Of a stretch of DNA of 64,000 bases, positions 16,151 to 25,237 are shown one piece after another. The stretch is from Solirubrobacterales bacterium. Its GTDB lineage: Bacteria; Actinomycetota; Thermoleophilia; Solirubrobacterales; Solirubrobacteraceae. The notes under the pieces were generated by a model. It did no database searches. It was given only the letters and a program-made list of their open reading frames with translations, and had not been told where the DNA came from. The stretch is from positions 124,001-188,000 of the forward strand of contig JAPLCJ010000047.1 of NCBI GenBank assembly GCA_026392255.1. Reading direction: 5' to 3'. The first letter of the stretch is position 1, and every line of letters begins with the position of its first letter. The translations under genes and the position numbers were made by a program.

Positions 16151-16773
16151 GCCTCAAGCGCGACTCGACTGCCGGCTCGATCATCGAGCTGGTTGTTGTA
16201 ATCGCAGCCGCGGTAGGCATCGCGCTTCTCGTCCAACAGTTCTTCGTCAAGCCGTATCGGATTCCGAGTGGATCAATGGAGCCAACGCTGGCTATCGGTC
16301 AGCGTGTTCTAGTTGACCGCATCGGGGAACGAATTTCCAATCCTTCCGTCGGCGACATCATTGTATTTCACCCCCCAACCGGTGCTGACACAAGCGAGTG
16401 CGGCAACCTCGGTCAAGGGCCGTTCTATGACGGGCCGCGCAGCCAGTATCCCTGTGCCAAGAACACCGGCAAGGAATCCACGCAGACCTTCATCAAGCGG
16501 ATCGTTGCCGGCCCAGGGGACACCCTTGCGGTGCATGGAGGCTATGCAGTCGTCAACGGCAAGCTTCAGACAGCTCCTTACATCCGGGCCTGCGGCGGAG
16601 GCCCTGAGTGCGAGCTCAAAGAGATCAAAATTCCCGCTGGGTCCTACTTCATGATGGGTGATAACCGCGGGCAGTCCGATGACAGCAGGTTCTGGGGCCC
16701 CGTTCCGCAGGCTTGGTTGATCGGGACCGCATTTGCCACCTACTGGCCGCCAAGCCGGGTTGGCCTCTTCTAA
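16147..16773 (+). CDS. lepB: Signal peptidase I
   Basis: 208-residue membrane-anchored serine protease that removes signal peptides. One N-terminal membrane segment (about 11-34) precedes the catalytic serine S43 in PSGSMEPTL and the general-base lysine K117 in [26 protein letters not shown] is the conserved box E. An insert between the two catalytic parts carries paired cysteines (TSECGN, YPCAKN, CGGGPEC), unlike E. coli LepB, which could form disulphides outside the cell. GTG 16147 overlaps the rplS stop. The rplS-lepB-rnhB order is common in Gram-positives. Confidence 0.95.
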   Translation: MSLKRDSTAGSIIELVVVIAAAVGIALLVQQFFVKPYRIPSGSMEPTLAIGQRVLVDRIGERISNPSVGDIIVFHPPTGADTSECGNLGQGPFYDGPRSQYPCAKNTGKESTQTFIKRIVAGPGDTLAVHGGYAVVNGKLQTAPYIRACGGGPECELKEIKIPAGSYFMMGDNRGQSDDSRFWGPVPQAWLIGTAFATYWPPSRVGLF

Positions 16774-17422
16774 GAAGCCAAGACGCGGCGAGCTGAGGGC
16801 CCCTGCGCTCTTTGCGTTTGATCGGGCTCTTGATGTGGACTGGGTTGTTGGCGCAGACGAGGCTGGGCGTGGTTGCTTGGCCGGACCGCTGGTAGCAGCG
16901 GCTGTTGCTTTCGATCAGACAACGCTGTCGATGGATGACCTGCGGGCTTTGGCAGACCTAGATGACTCCAAAAAGCGCAAGGGTGACCGACGCACGGCAC
17001 TGTTCGTTGCGGTCACTGAACGAGCAGCAGCGATTGCCGTAGCCATTCGACCAGCCGCCGTGATTGACAGGGATGGCCTGCACAAGACGAACATCGCTGC
17101 CTTAGCCGATGCCACGTCTCAGATTGGACGGCAAGATGGGATTCACCTGACTGACGGCTTTGAGGTAAATCTTCCGTGGGGTAAATCAGAGAAGCTGATC
17201 AAAGGAGATTCGACGAGTGCGGCTATCGCCGCCGCGTCAATCATCGCTAAGGAAGTTCGCGATACCTACATGGTCAGAATGGCTGATGTTTATCCCGGTT
17301 ATGGGTTTGAGGGGCATGTTGGCTACGCGAGCGCAGGGCACCGAGAGGCGATTGAGGCACTTGGACCCTGTCCGCTGCATCGAATGTCCTTCAACTCCAG
17401 CTCCTATGGGCCGTCCGAGTGA
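16760..17422 (+). CDS. rnhB: Ribonuclease HII
   Basis: 220-residue enzyme that nicks RNA-DNA hybrids and misincorporated ribonucleotides. The catalytic Asp-Glu pair is in VVGADEAGRGCLAGP; LDDSKK, the TDGF aspartate, and ASIIAKEVRDTYM with the C-terminal HVGYASAGHREA follow. The start is uncertain: TTG 16760 gives a 14-base overlap with lepB, TTG 16733 a 41-base overlap; the first ~25 residues are not conserved. It ends 9 bases from the convergent yraN. Confidence 0.94.
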   Translation: MASSKKPRRGELRAPALFAFDRALDVDWVVGADEAGRGCLAGPLVAAAVAFDQTTLSMDDLRALADLDDSKKRKGDRRTALFVAVTERAAAIAVAIRPAAVIDRDGLHKTNIAALADATSQIGRQDGIHLTDGFEVNLPWGKSEKLIKGDSTSAAIAAASIIAKEVRDTYMVRMADVYPGYGFEGHVGYASAGHREAIEALGPCPLHRMSFNSSSYGPSE

Positions 17423-17431
17423 GCTCTGGGG

Positions 17432-17794
17432 CTAGAGCGCCCCTTCGAGACACTCAAGGCTGGCCAATTGGTTTGACCGGTCGAGGGTGATCCCAACGGC
17501 GTCAATCCGGAGCTCTGAGATTCCCGGTGGCGTCCGGTTTGCGGCCAGCCACTGTCCTGCAGTGCGTCTGACTTGGAGCGCCTTGCGGCGATCGATCGAT
17601 TCGAGTGGGTTTGCGTTTCCGGCACGGCGAGTGCGCACCTCGACAAACACCAACACTCCAGGGCGCGTGACAATCAGGTCAAGCTCTCCTAAGCGAGTTC
17701 GTGCGTTCTGAGCGACTAGTGAATAGCCAGCTGTCTCATAGTGTCTGAGGGCGAACTCTTCGCCTGTTTGACCTAGTTTTGCTCTTAGGTGCAT
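17432..17794 (-). CDS. YraN/UPF0102 family nuclease-like protein
   Basis: 120-residue protein of the UPF0102 family with a restriction-endonuclease-like fold. The pattern GEEFAL, GELDLI and VFVEVRTR reproduces the conserved Glu, Asp and E-x-K/R-type active-site layout. The function in cells is not established. It usually lies in the same direction between rnhB and comM; here it is inverted and converges on rnhB. ATG 17794 is chosen because MHLRAKLGQTGEEFAL starts the domain and a TAACTT box stands 7 bases upstream. Confidence 0.85.
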   Translation of the reverse strand: MHLRAKLGQTGEEFALRHYETAGYSLVAQNARTRLGELDLIVTRPGVLVFVEVRTRRAGNANPLESIDRRKALQVRRTAGQWLAANRTPPGISELRIDAVGITLDRSNQLASLECLEGAL

Positions 17795-17801
17795 GCCGCC
17801 T

Positions 17802-17807
17802 AAGTTA
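17802..17807 (-). promoter_or_regulatory. -10 box TAACTT of yraN
   Basis: On the minus strand TAACTT ends 7 bases before ATG 17794, consistent with a leaderless mRNA. The 146-base gap to comM (17795-17940) must hold both divergent promoters; I see no clear box for comM. Confidence 0.45.
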
Positions 17808-17940
17808 GGCCAGTCATCGTGCCGGTTGTGTGGAGAATTGCCAAGAATCTCTGCGTGTGCAGCTGGCCTAGAAATACAACACAGTTCCGCGCGCATGTTG
17901 AGACAGCCAGTGTGTGTAGCGGAGAATCTGGTTGTGTTGA

Positions 17941-19470
17941 GTGAAGCGTGTGCTCGCCCGTGTCACCACCTTTGCCCTCGAAGGCCTAGAGCCGCGGCCG
18001 GTTACGGTCGAGGTTGACGTCAGGACTGGGCTTCCTGCGTTTGCGATTGTCGGGCTTGGTGACACTGCTGTCAGGGAGGCGAGGGAACGTGTCAGGGCAG
18101 CACTACTCAACAGCGGGTTTGATTTCCCGATGCGGCGCGTGGTGGTCAATCTTGCGCCGGCGAACCTACGTAAGGTCGGACCAGGGTTCGACGCTGCTAT
18201 CGCTGCGGCAGTTCTCGCCGCGAGTGAGCAGATACCGCTGCTGTCTCTGGATGGAACAGGAATCTTCGGGGAGCTGTCCCTAGGCGGAGAGATCCGGTCT
18301 TGTCGTGGGACGCTCTCAGCAGCGGAGGGCGCCCGCAATCTGGGGCTTCAACGCCTATTGGTGGCTGACGAACGCGCCGGTGAGGCCGCCCTGGTGCCAG
18401 GCCTAAGCGTTGGAGCTGTATCTGATCTACGTGAGCTTGCCGCCGTCCTCTCGGGCGAGCGCGAACAGAGATCTCCCGTGGTGCAGGTCGGCCTACCTGA
18501 GCTGCCCGCGTCCGGGCTAGATCTCTCCGAGGTGAGAGGGCAAGGAGAGGTTGTGGAGGCTTTGATCACGGCTGCCGCTGGCGGCCACAATCTCCTGATG
18601 GAGGGTCCACCAGGGGTTGGTAAGACGATGCTCGCTAAGCGTCTGGCAGGGCTGCTGCCTCCCCTTGATCGGCAGGAGGCACTCGAGGTGACACGCATCC
18701 ACTCCGCGGCGGGACTTCATTCCGAAACTGGCTTGGTGACACATCGTCCGTTCAGAGCACCGCATCACTCTGTTTCAGTATCGGGACTCGTCGGCGGTGG
18801 CAGTGTTCCAACACCGGGGGAGATCACGTTGGCACACCGTGGCGTTCTATTTCTCGATGAACTCTCAGAATTCGCACGGAACTCGCTGGAGGCAATGAGA
18901 CAGCCCCTTGAGGAGGGTGAAATAACTGTGGTGAGACGGGCCGGGCGAGCAACGTTCCCCGCGCGGGTAACGGTCGTTGCCGCTTCCAACCCCTGTCCCT
19001 GTGGCCATGCGGGAGATGGGGATCGTTGTAGATGTGATCCTCAAGCCCTCGCGGCACACGCAAAGCGGTTGAGCGGCCCGATCATCGACCGGTTTGATCT
19101 CTTTGCCACCGCTCGCCGGCCTATGGCAGCAGAGATGGAGTCCCAAGCCCAAGGGGGCTTAGTGACCACCGAACTAGCTAGAGAGCGGGTGACGGAGGCG
19201 CGTCGGCTGCAGTCGGAGCGCTGGGCAAGCTCAAGCTTCGGGGTTAACTCAGAGGCGACGGAGGGAGACCTGCGTGAGCATGGGCAGGTAAGCGGAGCGG
19301 CTTTCAAGCAGCTCTCAGAGGCTTATGCGAAAGGTATTCTGTCACCGCGTGGAAGGCTGCGCGTGCTGAGGGTTGCACGGACATTGGCTGACCTTGCCGA
19401 GTCACGAGAAGTTGGTGTGGACCACATCTTTGGGGCCCTCTCACTTCGTGTCAGGGACTCGCACCGATGA
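17941..19470 (+). CDS. comM: ComM/YifB family Mg-chelatase-like AAA+ ATPase
   Basis: 509-residue AAA+ protein. The N-terminal ChlI-like (Lon-protease-like) domain spans about 1-170 (VDVRTGLPAFAIVGLGDTAV). Walker A GPPGVGKT follows, then FRAPHHSVSVSGLVGGG, Walker B GVLFLDEL, a four-cysteine segment NPCPCGHAGDGDRCRC, and the C-terminal Mg-chelatase domain. In naturally transformable bacteria ComM is a branch-migration helicase for integrating taken-up DNA. The in-frame stop TGA (17938) directly before GTG 17941 fixes the upstream limit. The stop overlaps dprA (ATGA). Confidence 0.93.
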   Translation: MKRVLARVTTFALEGLEPRPVTVEVDVRTGLPAFAIVGLGDTAVREARERVRAALLNSGFDFPMRRVVVNLAPANLRKVGPGFDAAIAAAVLAASEQIPLLSLDGTGIFGELSLGGEIRSCRGTLSAAEGARNLGLQRLLVADERAGEAALVPGLSVGAVSDLRELAAVLSGEREQRSPVVQVGLPELPASGLDLSEVRGQGEVVEALITAAAGGHNLLMEGPPGVGKTMLAKRLAGLLPPLDRQEALEVTRIHSAAGLHSETGLVTHRPFRAPHHSVSVSGLVGGGSVPTPGEITLAHRGVLFLDELSEFARNSLEAMRQPLEEGEITVVRRAGRATFPARVTVVAASNPCPCGHAGDGDRCRCDPQALAAHAKRLSGPIIDRFDLFATARRPMAAEMESQAQGGLVTTELARERVTEARRLQSERWASSSFGVNSEATEGDLREHGQVSGAAFKQLSEAYAKGILSPRGRLRVLRVARTLADLAESREVGVDHIFGALSLRVRDSHR

Positions 19471-20552
19471 TCGCTGCCCCTGATCCATGTGAGGGTTGTG
19501 AGCGGAACGCCTATGCGTTGGAAATCGCCGGAGGTCATATCGAGGTCATGGCGCGGCGCAGTCGACCGGCCGGACTCCTCAATCTTGCGGCGGACGATCT
19601 AATAGAGGCAGTCGGGGGTAAGCGTCGAGATGATCTGATGCGGCTACTGGCGGGCTTTGATCCTGAGGTATCGCGGCGAGCCCGGGCTGGTTTTGGCGCG
19701 GTCGGGGGCTGCCGTCACCAAGGCGGGATCCCACGACTGCTACCGGCCTTCAGTGACCCGGAGCCACCATGGGTTCTCAACGCAAAGGGGAATGTCGACC
19801 TTCTTCCAGGCCCTGATCAAGCTGGCTATGCCGGCGTCGTAGGAGCGAGGCGTGCCGACGCGTATGGCCGGCATGTCGCTGAGGACCTCTCACGAGAAGT
19901 GGCGAGTGCCGGCGGTGTCGTTGTCAGCGGGCTCGCGTTTGGTGTCGATGCGGCCGCTCATCGGGGTGCGCTGAGCTCGGCCGGGGGTAGGACTATTGCA
20001 GTGGTGGGAGGTGGGATTGACCGGCCATATCCCAAGCAGAATGCGGGACTTCATGCTCAGATCGCGAGCGAGGGTCTCGTGATCGGGGAGATGCCGCTCG
20101 GTAGTGGTGTGTGGCGGTGGTCCTTCCCAGCGCGAAACAGACTGATCGCATCGCTTTCGACAGTCGTTGTGGTTGTCCAGGCGGCCGCGCGGTCCGGTTC
20201 CCTTCATACCGCCGACGCGGCCCTAGCTAGAGGTAAGCCCGTCGCCGCGGTACCAGGTCGAATTGACCTTGGGGTTTCCGAGGGAAGCAACGGCTTGCTC
20301 GCTGACGGGGCGATGATGATCAGCTCATCCGAAAGCCTGCTTGACCTGCTCGGGCTCGAAGCGGCTCGGCAAGGTGGTGTTGTCCCGAAAGAACTGGAGG
20401 GGGCTTGGGGCACACTCCGGGAGGGACGGGCTGTGGCTGTGCTTGATTCCGGAGGGATCGCGGCGACAGCGATTCGTAGCGACCTTGCGAGGCTTGAACT
20501 CCTCGGTCTCGCAGCAAGGCTTCCAGGAGGGGAGTGGGTCGCTCGTACCTAA
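19467..20552 (+). CDS. dprA: DNA processing protein DprA
   Basis: 361-residue single-strand DNA-binding protein that loads RecA during transformation. The Rossmann-like DprA domain (about 120-325) shows VVGARRADAYGR, VSGLAFGVDAAAHRGAL, YPKQN, WSFPARNRLIA and AVPGRIDLGVSEGSN. An N-terminal extension of ~110 residues begins with a C-x-x-C pair (CEGC), and a C-terminal winged-helix-like piece follows. It is coupled to comM by ATGA. DprA also occurs widely in bacteria not known to be transformable, so this pair does not prove competence. Confidence 0.94.
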   Translation: MIAAPDPCEGCERNAYALEIAGGHIEVMARRSRPAGLLNLAADDLIEAVGGKRRDDLMRLLAGFDPEVSRRARAGFGAVGGCRHQGGIPRLLPAFSDPEPPWVLNAKGNVDLLPGPDQAGYAGVVGARRADAYGRHVAEDLSREVASAGGVVVSGLAFGVDAAAHRGALSSAGGRTIAVVGGGIDRPYPKQNAGLHAQIASEGLVIGEMPLGSGVWRWSFPARNRLIASLSTVVVVVQAAARSGSLHTADAALARGKPVAAVPGRIDLGVSEGSNGLLADGAMMISSSESLLDLLGLEAARQGGVVPKELEGAWGTLREGRAVAVLDSGGIAATAIRSDLARLELLGLAARLPGGEWVART

Positions 20553-20566
20553 AGTCGGCTGCTAGG

Positions 20567-20572
20567 TAATCT
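20567..20572 (+). promoter_or_regulatory. -10 box TAATCT of ilvD
   Basis: TAATCT ends 8 bases before ATG 20581, so ilvD is probably transcribed apart from dprA with almost no leader. Confidence 0.45.
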
Positions 20573-20580
20573 CCATTGTC

Positions 20581-22263
20581 ATGTCTACACCACTTGACCC
20601 AAAGCACAGATCCCGTGTTCTTACAGAGGGCCCCGGCCGCGCGCCTGCCCGCGCTTATCTGAAGGGGATTGGCTACGACGATGAGGCGCTTTCGAAGCCC
20701 ATCATCGGCGTTGCCTCAACGTGGATAGAGACGATGCCATGCAACTTCCATCTGCGTGCTCTCTCTGCGAAGGTCAAAGAGGGCATCCGCGCGGCTGGCG
20801 GAACCCCAATGGAGCTGAACACGATTGCCATCTCTGACGGCATCACCATGGGGACTGAGGGTATGCGAACGAGCCTCGTGTCTCGCGAGGTAATTGCGGA
20901 CTCAATCGAGCTTGTTGCTCGGGGCCACATGTTCGATGGAATTGTCGCGCTGTCAGGGTGCGACAAGACGATCCCTGGCACGGTAATGGCCTTAGCGAGA
21001 GTGAATGTTCCCTCGGTGATGCTCTATGGCGGCTCGATTCCACCTGGCTCATTCCGTGGGCAGGACGTCACTATTCAGGACGTCTTTGAAGCAGTCGGTA
21101 CCCATGCCGCTGGGAACATGTCAGATGAAGACCTCGCAGAGTTGGAATCCGTCGCATCCCCCGGAGCTGGTGCTTGCGGTGGGCAGTTCACTGCCAACAC
21201 AATGGCGATGGCCTTCGAGGTGATGGGAATCAGTCCGATCGCGTCGGCGATGGTTCCCGCCCAAGAACCGAGCAAGGACGAGGTTGCCTTCGAGGCAGGA
21301 CGACTCGTGATGGACGTACTTGCCAGAGGGCAGCTGCCAAGCGACATCATCACTAAGAAGAGCCTTGAAAATGCCATAGCGGCCATAGCTATGAGCGGTG
21401 GTTCCACAAACGGCGTTCTCCACTTACTCGCCCTTGCCCACGAGGCTGGCATCGAACTTGAAATTGATGACTTTGATCGCATCAGCGAAAGCACTCCGCT
21501 CCTGTGTGACCTCAAGCCGGGCGGAAACTATGTGGCTGTCGATCTCTACAAGGCAGGTGGAGTCCCATTGGTCCTCTCCCGTATGAAGGAATCCGGTTTG
21601 CTGCATGAGGACCAGCCGACCGTCACGGGCGGGACCGTCGGTGAGCATGCGGCTCAAGCGACTGAGACTGAAGGACAGAGGGTCGTGCGGCCACTCTCAG
21701 ACCCAATCAAGGCAACTGGCGGGCTTGGAATTCTCCGCGGAAACCTTGCGCCCGACGGTTGCGTTGTAAAGCTCTCAGGCCATGAACGCCGACATCACGT
21801 CGGTCCAGCAAGAGTCTTTGAAGGGGAAGAGGAGGCCATGGAAGCCGTCGAGAAGGGCGGAATCATCCAGCCCGGCGACGTTGTGGTCATCCGTAACGAA
21901 GGCCCTGCCGGTGGTCCGGGGATGCGGGAGATGCTGGGTGTTACCGCTGCTCTAGTCGGCATCGGTCTTGGCGATAGCGTTGCTCTGCTGACAGACGGAC
22001 GCTTCTCGGGAGCTACCCACGGCTTCATGGCAGGACACGTGGCACCAGAGGCCGCGCGCGGCGGACCTATTGCTGCAGTTGCCGATGGGGACGAGATCAC
22101 GATCGACGTTGATGCGCGCAGACTTGATGTGGCTCTTTCCGACGCGGAGATAGCCGAGCGTGTCGCAGCATTCGTCAGTCCTGTCAGGGAGAACCTCCCG
22201 ATCGTTCTGGAGAAGTACGCCCAGCAGGTACGCAGCGCCGCCGTAGGCGCGGTCACTCACTAG
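20581..22263 (+). CDS. ilvD: Dihydroxy-acid dehydratase
   Basis: 560-residue Fe-S enzyme that converts dihydroxy-isovalerate and dihydroxy-methylvalerate to the keto acids of valine and isoleucine. The cluster and Mg-binding motifs are present: [21 protein letters not shown], and the C-terminal [12 protein letters not shown] and [12 protein letters not shown]. Length is standard. The other branched-chain genes of the window, ilvB and ilvN, lie 40 kb away; ilvC is not seen. Confidence 0.97.
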   Translation: MSTPLDPKHRSRVLTEGPGRAPARAYLKGIGYDDEALSKPIIGVASTWIETMPCNFHLRALSAKVKEGIRAAGGTPMELNTIAISDGITMGTEGMRTSLVSREVIADSIELVARGHMFDGIVALSGCDKTIPGTVMALARVNVPSVMLYGGSIPPGSFRGQDVTIQDVFEAVGTHAAGNMSDEDLAELESVASPGAGACGGQFTANTMAMAFEVMGISPIASAMVPAQEPSKDEVAFEAGRLVMDVLARGQLPSDIITKKSLENAIAAIAMSGGSTNGVLHLLALAHEAGIELEIDDFDRISESTPLLCDLKPGGNYVAVDLYKAGGVPLVLSRMKESGLLHEDQPTVTGGTVGEHAAQATETEGQRVVRPLSDPIKATGGLGILRGNLAPDGCVVKLSGHERRHHVGPARVFEGEEEAMEAVEKGGIIQPGDVVVIRNEGPAGGPGMREMLGVTAALVGIGLGDSVALLTDGRFSGATHGFMAGHVAPEAARGGPIAAVADGDEITIDVDARRLDVALSDAEIAERVAAFVSPVRENLPIVLEKYAQQVRSAAVGAVTH

Positions 22264-22271
22264 GGGTCTCA

Positions 22272-22844
22272 ATGCGCATTGGTATTGACATTGATTCCAC
22301 CCTTCATCATTACTGGGACACGTTCGAGACTGTCGCGAAGTCCCGGTTCGGAATAGATCTTCCATACGAGAGGCAGCGCGACTGGACTATTAGCGTGCTC
22401 AAACCAGAGCAGGTTAAGGCCATCGTCTCAGAGACTCATAGTGACCCCAACGTTGTTAGTGCAGTTCCGTACCCTGGTGCCGTGGAGACGGTCAACAGAT
22501 GGGCTGCCGACGGTCATTGGATCCACATCACTAGCCATCGGTCAGATGACGCTCGCGGGTCAACACTGGAGTGGTTGAAGACCATTGGCCTTAGCTACGA
22601 CGATCTCCACTGTTCCTTCGACAAGATTCCGCGCTGTGTTGAATTGGAAGTTGATCTGCTGATCGACGACTCGCCCATCAATATCTTGCGAGCCATCGAG
22701 GAGGGGATTGTGCCGGCGACCCTTGAGCATCCTTGGAACGAGGACGTCTGCTCAACGGAGAGTGTCATCGCAGCCCCCGACTGGGATACCTTGGCAGTTG
22801 CGCTTGAGCCTCTTCTCAGCGGGCAAGCTGTCAACGGTCGCTGA
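22272..22844 (+). CDS. HAD-superfamily 5'-nucleotidase-like protein
   Basis: 190-residue haloacid-dehalogenase-like protein. Motif I is DIDST (residues 6-10, aspartates D6 and D8), motif II is in HITSHR, and the acidic motif is LLIDDSPINI. This resembles the NT5C / YqfW-type group of putative deoxyribonucleotidases; the substrate is not established. It lies 8 bases after ilvD behind an AGGGG Shine-Dalgarno-like sequence, so it is likely in the same transcript, though no metabolic link to ilvD is apparent. Confidence 0.7.
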   Translation: MRIGIDIDSTLHHYWDTFETVAKSRFGIDLPYERQRDWTISVLKPEQVKAIVSETHSDPNVVSAVPYPGAVETVNRWAADGHWIHITSHRSDDARGSTLEWLKTIGLSYDDLHCSFDKIPRCVELEVDLLIDDSPINILRAIEEGIVPATLEHPWNEDVCSTESVIAAPDWDTLAVALEPLLSGQAVNGR

Positions 22845-22899
22845 TCTAACTCCGCCGCAAAGCTGACTGCACGCATCGCTTAGACCCCGCAGGCACAGG

Positions 22900-22905
22900 T
22901 ACTCT
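22900..22905 (+). promoter_or_regulatory. -10 box TACTCT of L,D-transpeptidase gene
   Basis: TACTCT ends 7 bases before GTG 22913, the leaderless spacing. Confidence 0.5.
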
Positions 22906-22912
22906 CGACCGG

Positions 22913-23953
22913 GTGAGTAGGGGCCTCAAAATTCTGATCGGTGTGGTCCTTGGCCTCTTAGTCCTTTCGGGTGCCGCCTACGCGTTCGACCGTTCACAGG
23001 CTGCGACCATCCCAAGCGGCGTCACGATCTCCGGTGTCCGCGTAGGTGGACTTGAGCGGTCGTCGGCCATCGCACTCGTCCAGGCACAGCTGGGTCAGCG
23101 ACTTGGTCACACGGTGGAGGTATCAGCTGGATCGTCCACCTTTCATCTCAGCCCGGGTCGGGCTGGAGTTAAGTACGACTACGGGCGGGCGGTGGATTCC
23201 GCGATTGCCTCCGGCCGCCGCCCTTGGATCGGCCAACGGGTTTGGCGTGAGCTGACTGGACGGGGCACGCACTCAGATGTAGCGGCGCGGGTGACAGTGT
23301 CTAGGCCGGATATTGAAGGCTTTGCGCGGCGCGTTGCAGCCAAGGTTGATCGACCCGCAGTGGAGGCCCATCTCAGTTACGGAGCAGACTGGGTGAAGCC
23401 GGAAAAAGGAGAGGTTGGGCGGGTCATCAGAGTTCATTCGCTCGCCGGTTCCGTTGTCAGCGCATTTGAGAGTCCGGTCGTGAGCGAACGGGTCCGAGTT
23501 ATCGCGCCGATGGAGACTGTTGCGCCCAAAACCACGGTCAAGGGCCTCGCGGATCGATACCCAACGGTCATCACCGTCAGTCGTTCGGGATACCGGCTTT
23601 ATCTCTTCAAGCGGCTCAAACTGGCGAAGACATTCCCGGTCGCTGTGGGGATGGCTGGGCTTGAGACCCCCGCTGGTCTCTATGGCGTGCAGGAGAAGCA
23701 AGTCAATCCTTCATGGCACGTCCCCAACAGTCCGTGGGCAGGCAAGCTAGCTGGGACAGTCATCCCTCCCGGTCCGGACAACCCGATTAAGGCCCGCTGG
23801 ATGGGCTTAGCTTCCGCGGTCGGAATCCACGGAACATCTGATGAGAGCTCACTTGGATCGGCGGCGTCACACGGATGTATCCGGATGGCACCCGTCGACG
23901 TCATCTGGCTATATGACCGAGTGCCCGTTGGCACCCCGGTTTACATCTCCTAA
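22913..23953 (+). CDS. L,D-transpeptidase (YkuD) with peptidoglycan-binding-like domain
   Basis: 346-residue cell-wall enzyme anchored by an N-terminal membrane segment (about 5-24, basic N-terminus). The middle (about 35-200) resembles the PG_binding_4 repeat found with these enzymes. The YkuD domain (about 220-346) has the catalytic HGT...SHGCIRM motif with C322, which forms 3-3 crosslinks in peptidoglycan. The start is GTG 22913 behind a well-placed TACTCT box. It converges on a small minus-strand gene only 6 bases away. Confidence 0.9.
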   Translation: MSRGLKILIGVVLGLLVLSGAAYAFDRSQAATIPSGVTISGVRVGGLERSSAIALVQAQLGQRLGHTVEVSAGSSTFHLSPGRAGVKYDYGRAVDSAIASGRRPWIGQRVWRELTGRGTHSDVAARVTVSRPDIEGFARRVAAKVDRPAVEAHLSYGADWVKPEKGEVGRVIRVHSLAGSVVSAFESPVVSERVRVIAPMETVAPKTTVKGLADRYPTVITVSRSGYRLYLFKRLKLAKTFPVAVGMAGLETPAGLYGVQEKQVNPSWHVPNSPWAGKLAGTVIPPGPDNPIKARWMGLASAVGIHGTSDESSLGSAASHGCIRMAPVDVIWLYDRVPVGTPVYIS

Positions 23954-23959
23954 AGCCGG

Positions 23960-24274
23960 TTACTCCGTCCAGGGGGATGGGCTGACGGCGGTCGCTGGAT
24001 CATGTCCAGGTAGCGATGAGCCGACCATCTCGGGCGCAATTTCCTGCCAACCCTGCTCCAACAGGAGGGAGTGATGGTCCCCATGTCGAAGAGTCAGAGT
24101 GCCGATGAATATTCCCCGCTCCTCCTTGACCAAGACCGTGTGCCAGAGAGTGGTTGCGTCAATTGACGCATTGATCTTCATCCACGGCATTTCAGGCTCG
24201 TCGATGCCAGCCTCGCGGAGCTGCCCAAACGTTGCGACATGACCGGTTGAGGTATCTATGAAGAAGAGTCCCAT
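23960..24274 (-). CDS. Small conserved-looking protein of unknown function
   Basis: 104 residues beginning MGLFFIDTSTGHVATFGQL and ending at TAA. It fills the whole gap between the L,D-transpeptidase gene and xerD. There is no signal peptide, membrane segment or motif I recognise; the composition (Trp, His, Ile, acidic patches) looks like a folded soluble protein rather than a shadow frame. The frame runs further back opposite xerD, but ATG 24274 is preceded by TAGGCT 8 bases upstream, the same box as at other genes here. Its first 17 bases overlap the xerD start head-to-head. Confidence 0.6.
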   Translation of the reverse strand: MGLFFIDTSTGHVATFGQLREAGIDEPEMPWMKINASIDATTLWHTVLVKEERGIFIGTLTLRHGDHHSLLLEQGWQEIAPEMVGSSLPGHDPATAVSPSPWTE

Positions 24275-25193
24275 TAGCAGCGAGCCTACCGACCATGAAT
24301 CGGTTTCGAACGCATGGGGGGTCTCGGTGTCTAGTTTTGAGTCTGGCTTGATCTCCCGGCGGGTGGCCGAGCGGACTCTGCGGGCATACATGTCTGATGT
24401 TGGTGCGCTCTCACTCTGGGCGTGTTCCGCGGGAGTTGGCCCAACCGATGTGGGTGCCCGCGAGCTTAGGCGCCACGTGGCGGTGCTTTCGGCGGCCGGG
24501 CTCGCCCCATCCACAATCGCCCGGCGACTGGCTACATTCCGGGCTTTTTTCGCGACGCTCTGCGAACAGGGTGAGATGGAACAGAACCCCGCCGAACTTC
24601 TCTCTGCACCTCGGCGAGTCAAGCGACTCCCTGATGTCCTCCGAGGAGACGAGGTCGCAGCCCTCTTGGAACGGATCCCCGCGACCACGCCACTGGAGCT
24701 CCGTGATCGAGCCATGTTCGAGATCGCCTATGGCGGCGGTCTGCGGGCGGCCGAGCTCGTAGACCTTGATGTCAATTCAATCGACTTTGATGGCGAGTCA
24801 ATCCGGGTTGAGGGCAAGGGCTCAAAGACGCGCCTAGTGCCGATCGGTGAGCCCGCCGTGAAGGCAACTGTTGATTGGTTGAATAAGGGCCGAAAGCCGC
24901 TTTCAGAGGGCGACACTCCCGCCCTGTTTCTGACGCGGTCTGGCAAACGTCTCTCGACCTCCGATGTTCGACGCAGGCTCTCTGGCTGGGCGTCTCGGGC
25001 AGGATTGCCGCCGGGGACACATCCACACATGCTCAGGCACTCGTTTGCAACACACCTACTTGATGGTGGGGCTGATCTGCGGGCAATTCAGGAGCTATTG
25101 GGACATTCCTCCATCTCCACAACCCAGATATACACGCGGGTCGAGAAGGAACGCTTGAGAACCGCATATAAACAGGCGCATCCAAGAGCCTGA
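24258..25193 (+). CDS. Tyrosine recombinase XerC/XerD
   Basis: 311-residue site-specific recombinase that resolves chromosome dimers at dif. An N-terminal core-binding domain (about 25-115) is followed by a catalytic domain with R163, K187, H257-x-x-R260, H283 and nucleophile Y292 (IYTRV). All catalytic residues are present and the length fits chromosomal Xer proteins rather than phage integrases. I cannot tell XerC from XerD. ATG 24258 follows GAGG by 5 bases; GTG 24327 is a possible later start that would remove the overlap with the minus-strand gene. Confidence 0.9.
   Translation: MKKSPISSEPTDHESVSNAWGVSVSSFESGLISRRVAERTLRAYMSDVGALSLWACSAGVGPTDVGARELRRHVAVLSAAGLAPSTIARRLATFRAFFATLCEQGEMEQNPAELLSAPRRVKRLPDVLRGDEVAALLERIPATTPLELRDRAMFEIAYGGGLRAAELVDLDVNSIDFDGESIRVEGKGSKTRLVPIGEPAVKATVDWLNKGRKPLSEGDTPALFLTRSGKRLSTSDVRRRLSGWASRAGLPPGTHPHMLRHSFATHLLDGGADLRAIQELLGHSSISTTQIYTRVEKERLRTAYKQAHPRA
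24283..24288 (-). promoter_or_regulatory. -10 box TAGGCT of small unknown gene
   Basis: On the minus strand TAGGCT ends 8 bases before ATG 24274. It lies inside the first codons of xerD, so the two divergent transcripts overlap. Confidence 0.45.
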
Positions 25194-25205
25194 GCGGGTA
25201 AATCG

Positions 25206-25234
25206 TTGCCCCGGTGGGGCTAAATTTGGGGCAA
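25206..25234 (+). other. Two mutually exclusive hairpins after xerD
   Basis: TTGCCCC (25206-25212) can pair through its GCCCC part with GGGGC (25216-25220), loop GGT, or over all seven bases with GGGGCAA (25228-25234). Only one pairing can form at a time. The first is followed by TAAATTT and may be a weak terminator of xerD. Confidence 0.35.
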
Positions 25235-25237
25235 TGG

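Noticed and set aside
17938-18700. ComM/DprA as proof of natural competence
   Set aside because: Both genes are widespread in bacteria not known to be transformable, and no comEA, comEC or pilus genes are in the window.
24275-24715. 5' extension of the small minus-strand gene across xerD
   Set aside because: The upstream part is Ser/Arg-rich antisense of xerD; the TAGGCT box supports ATG 24274.
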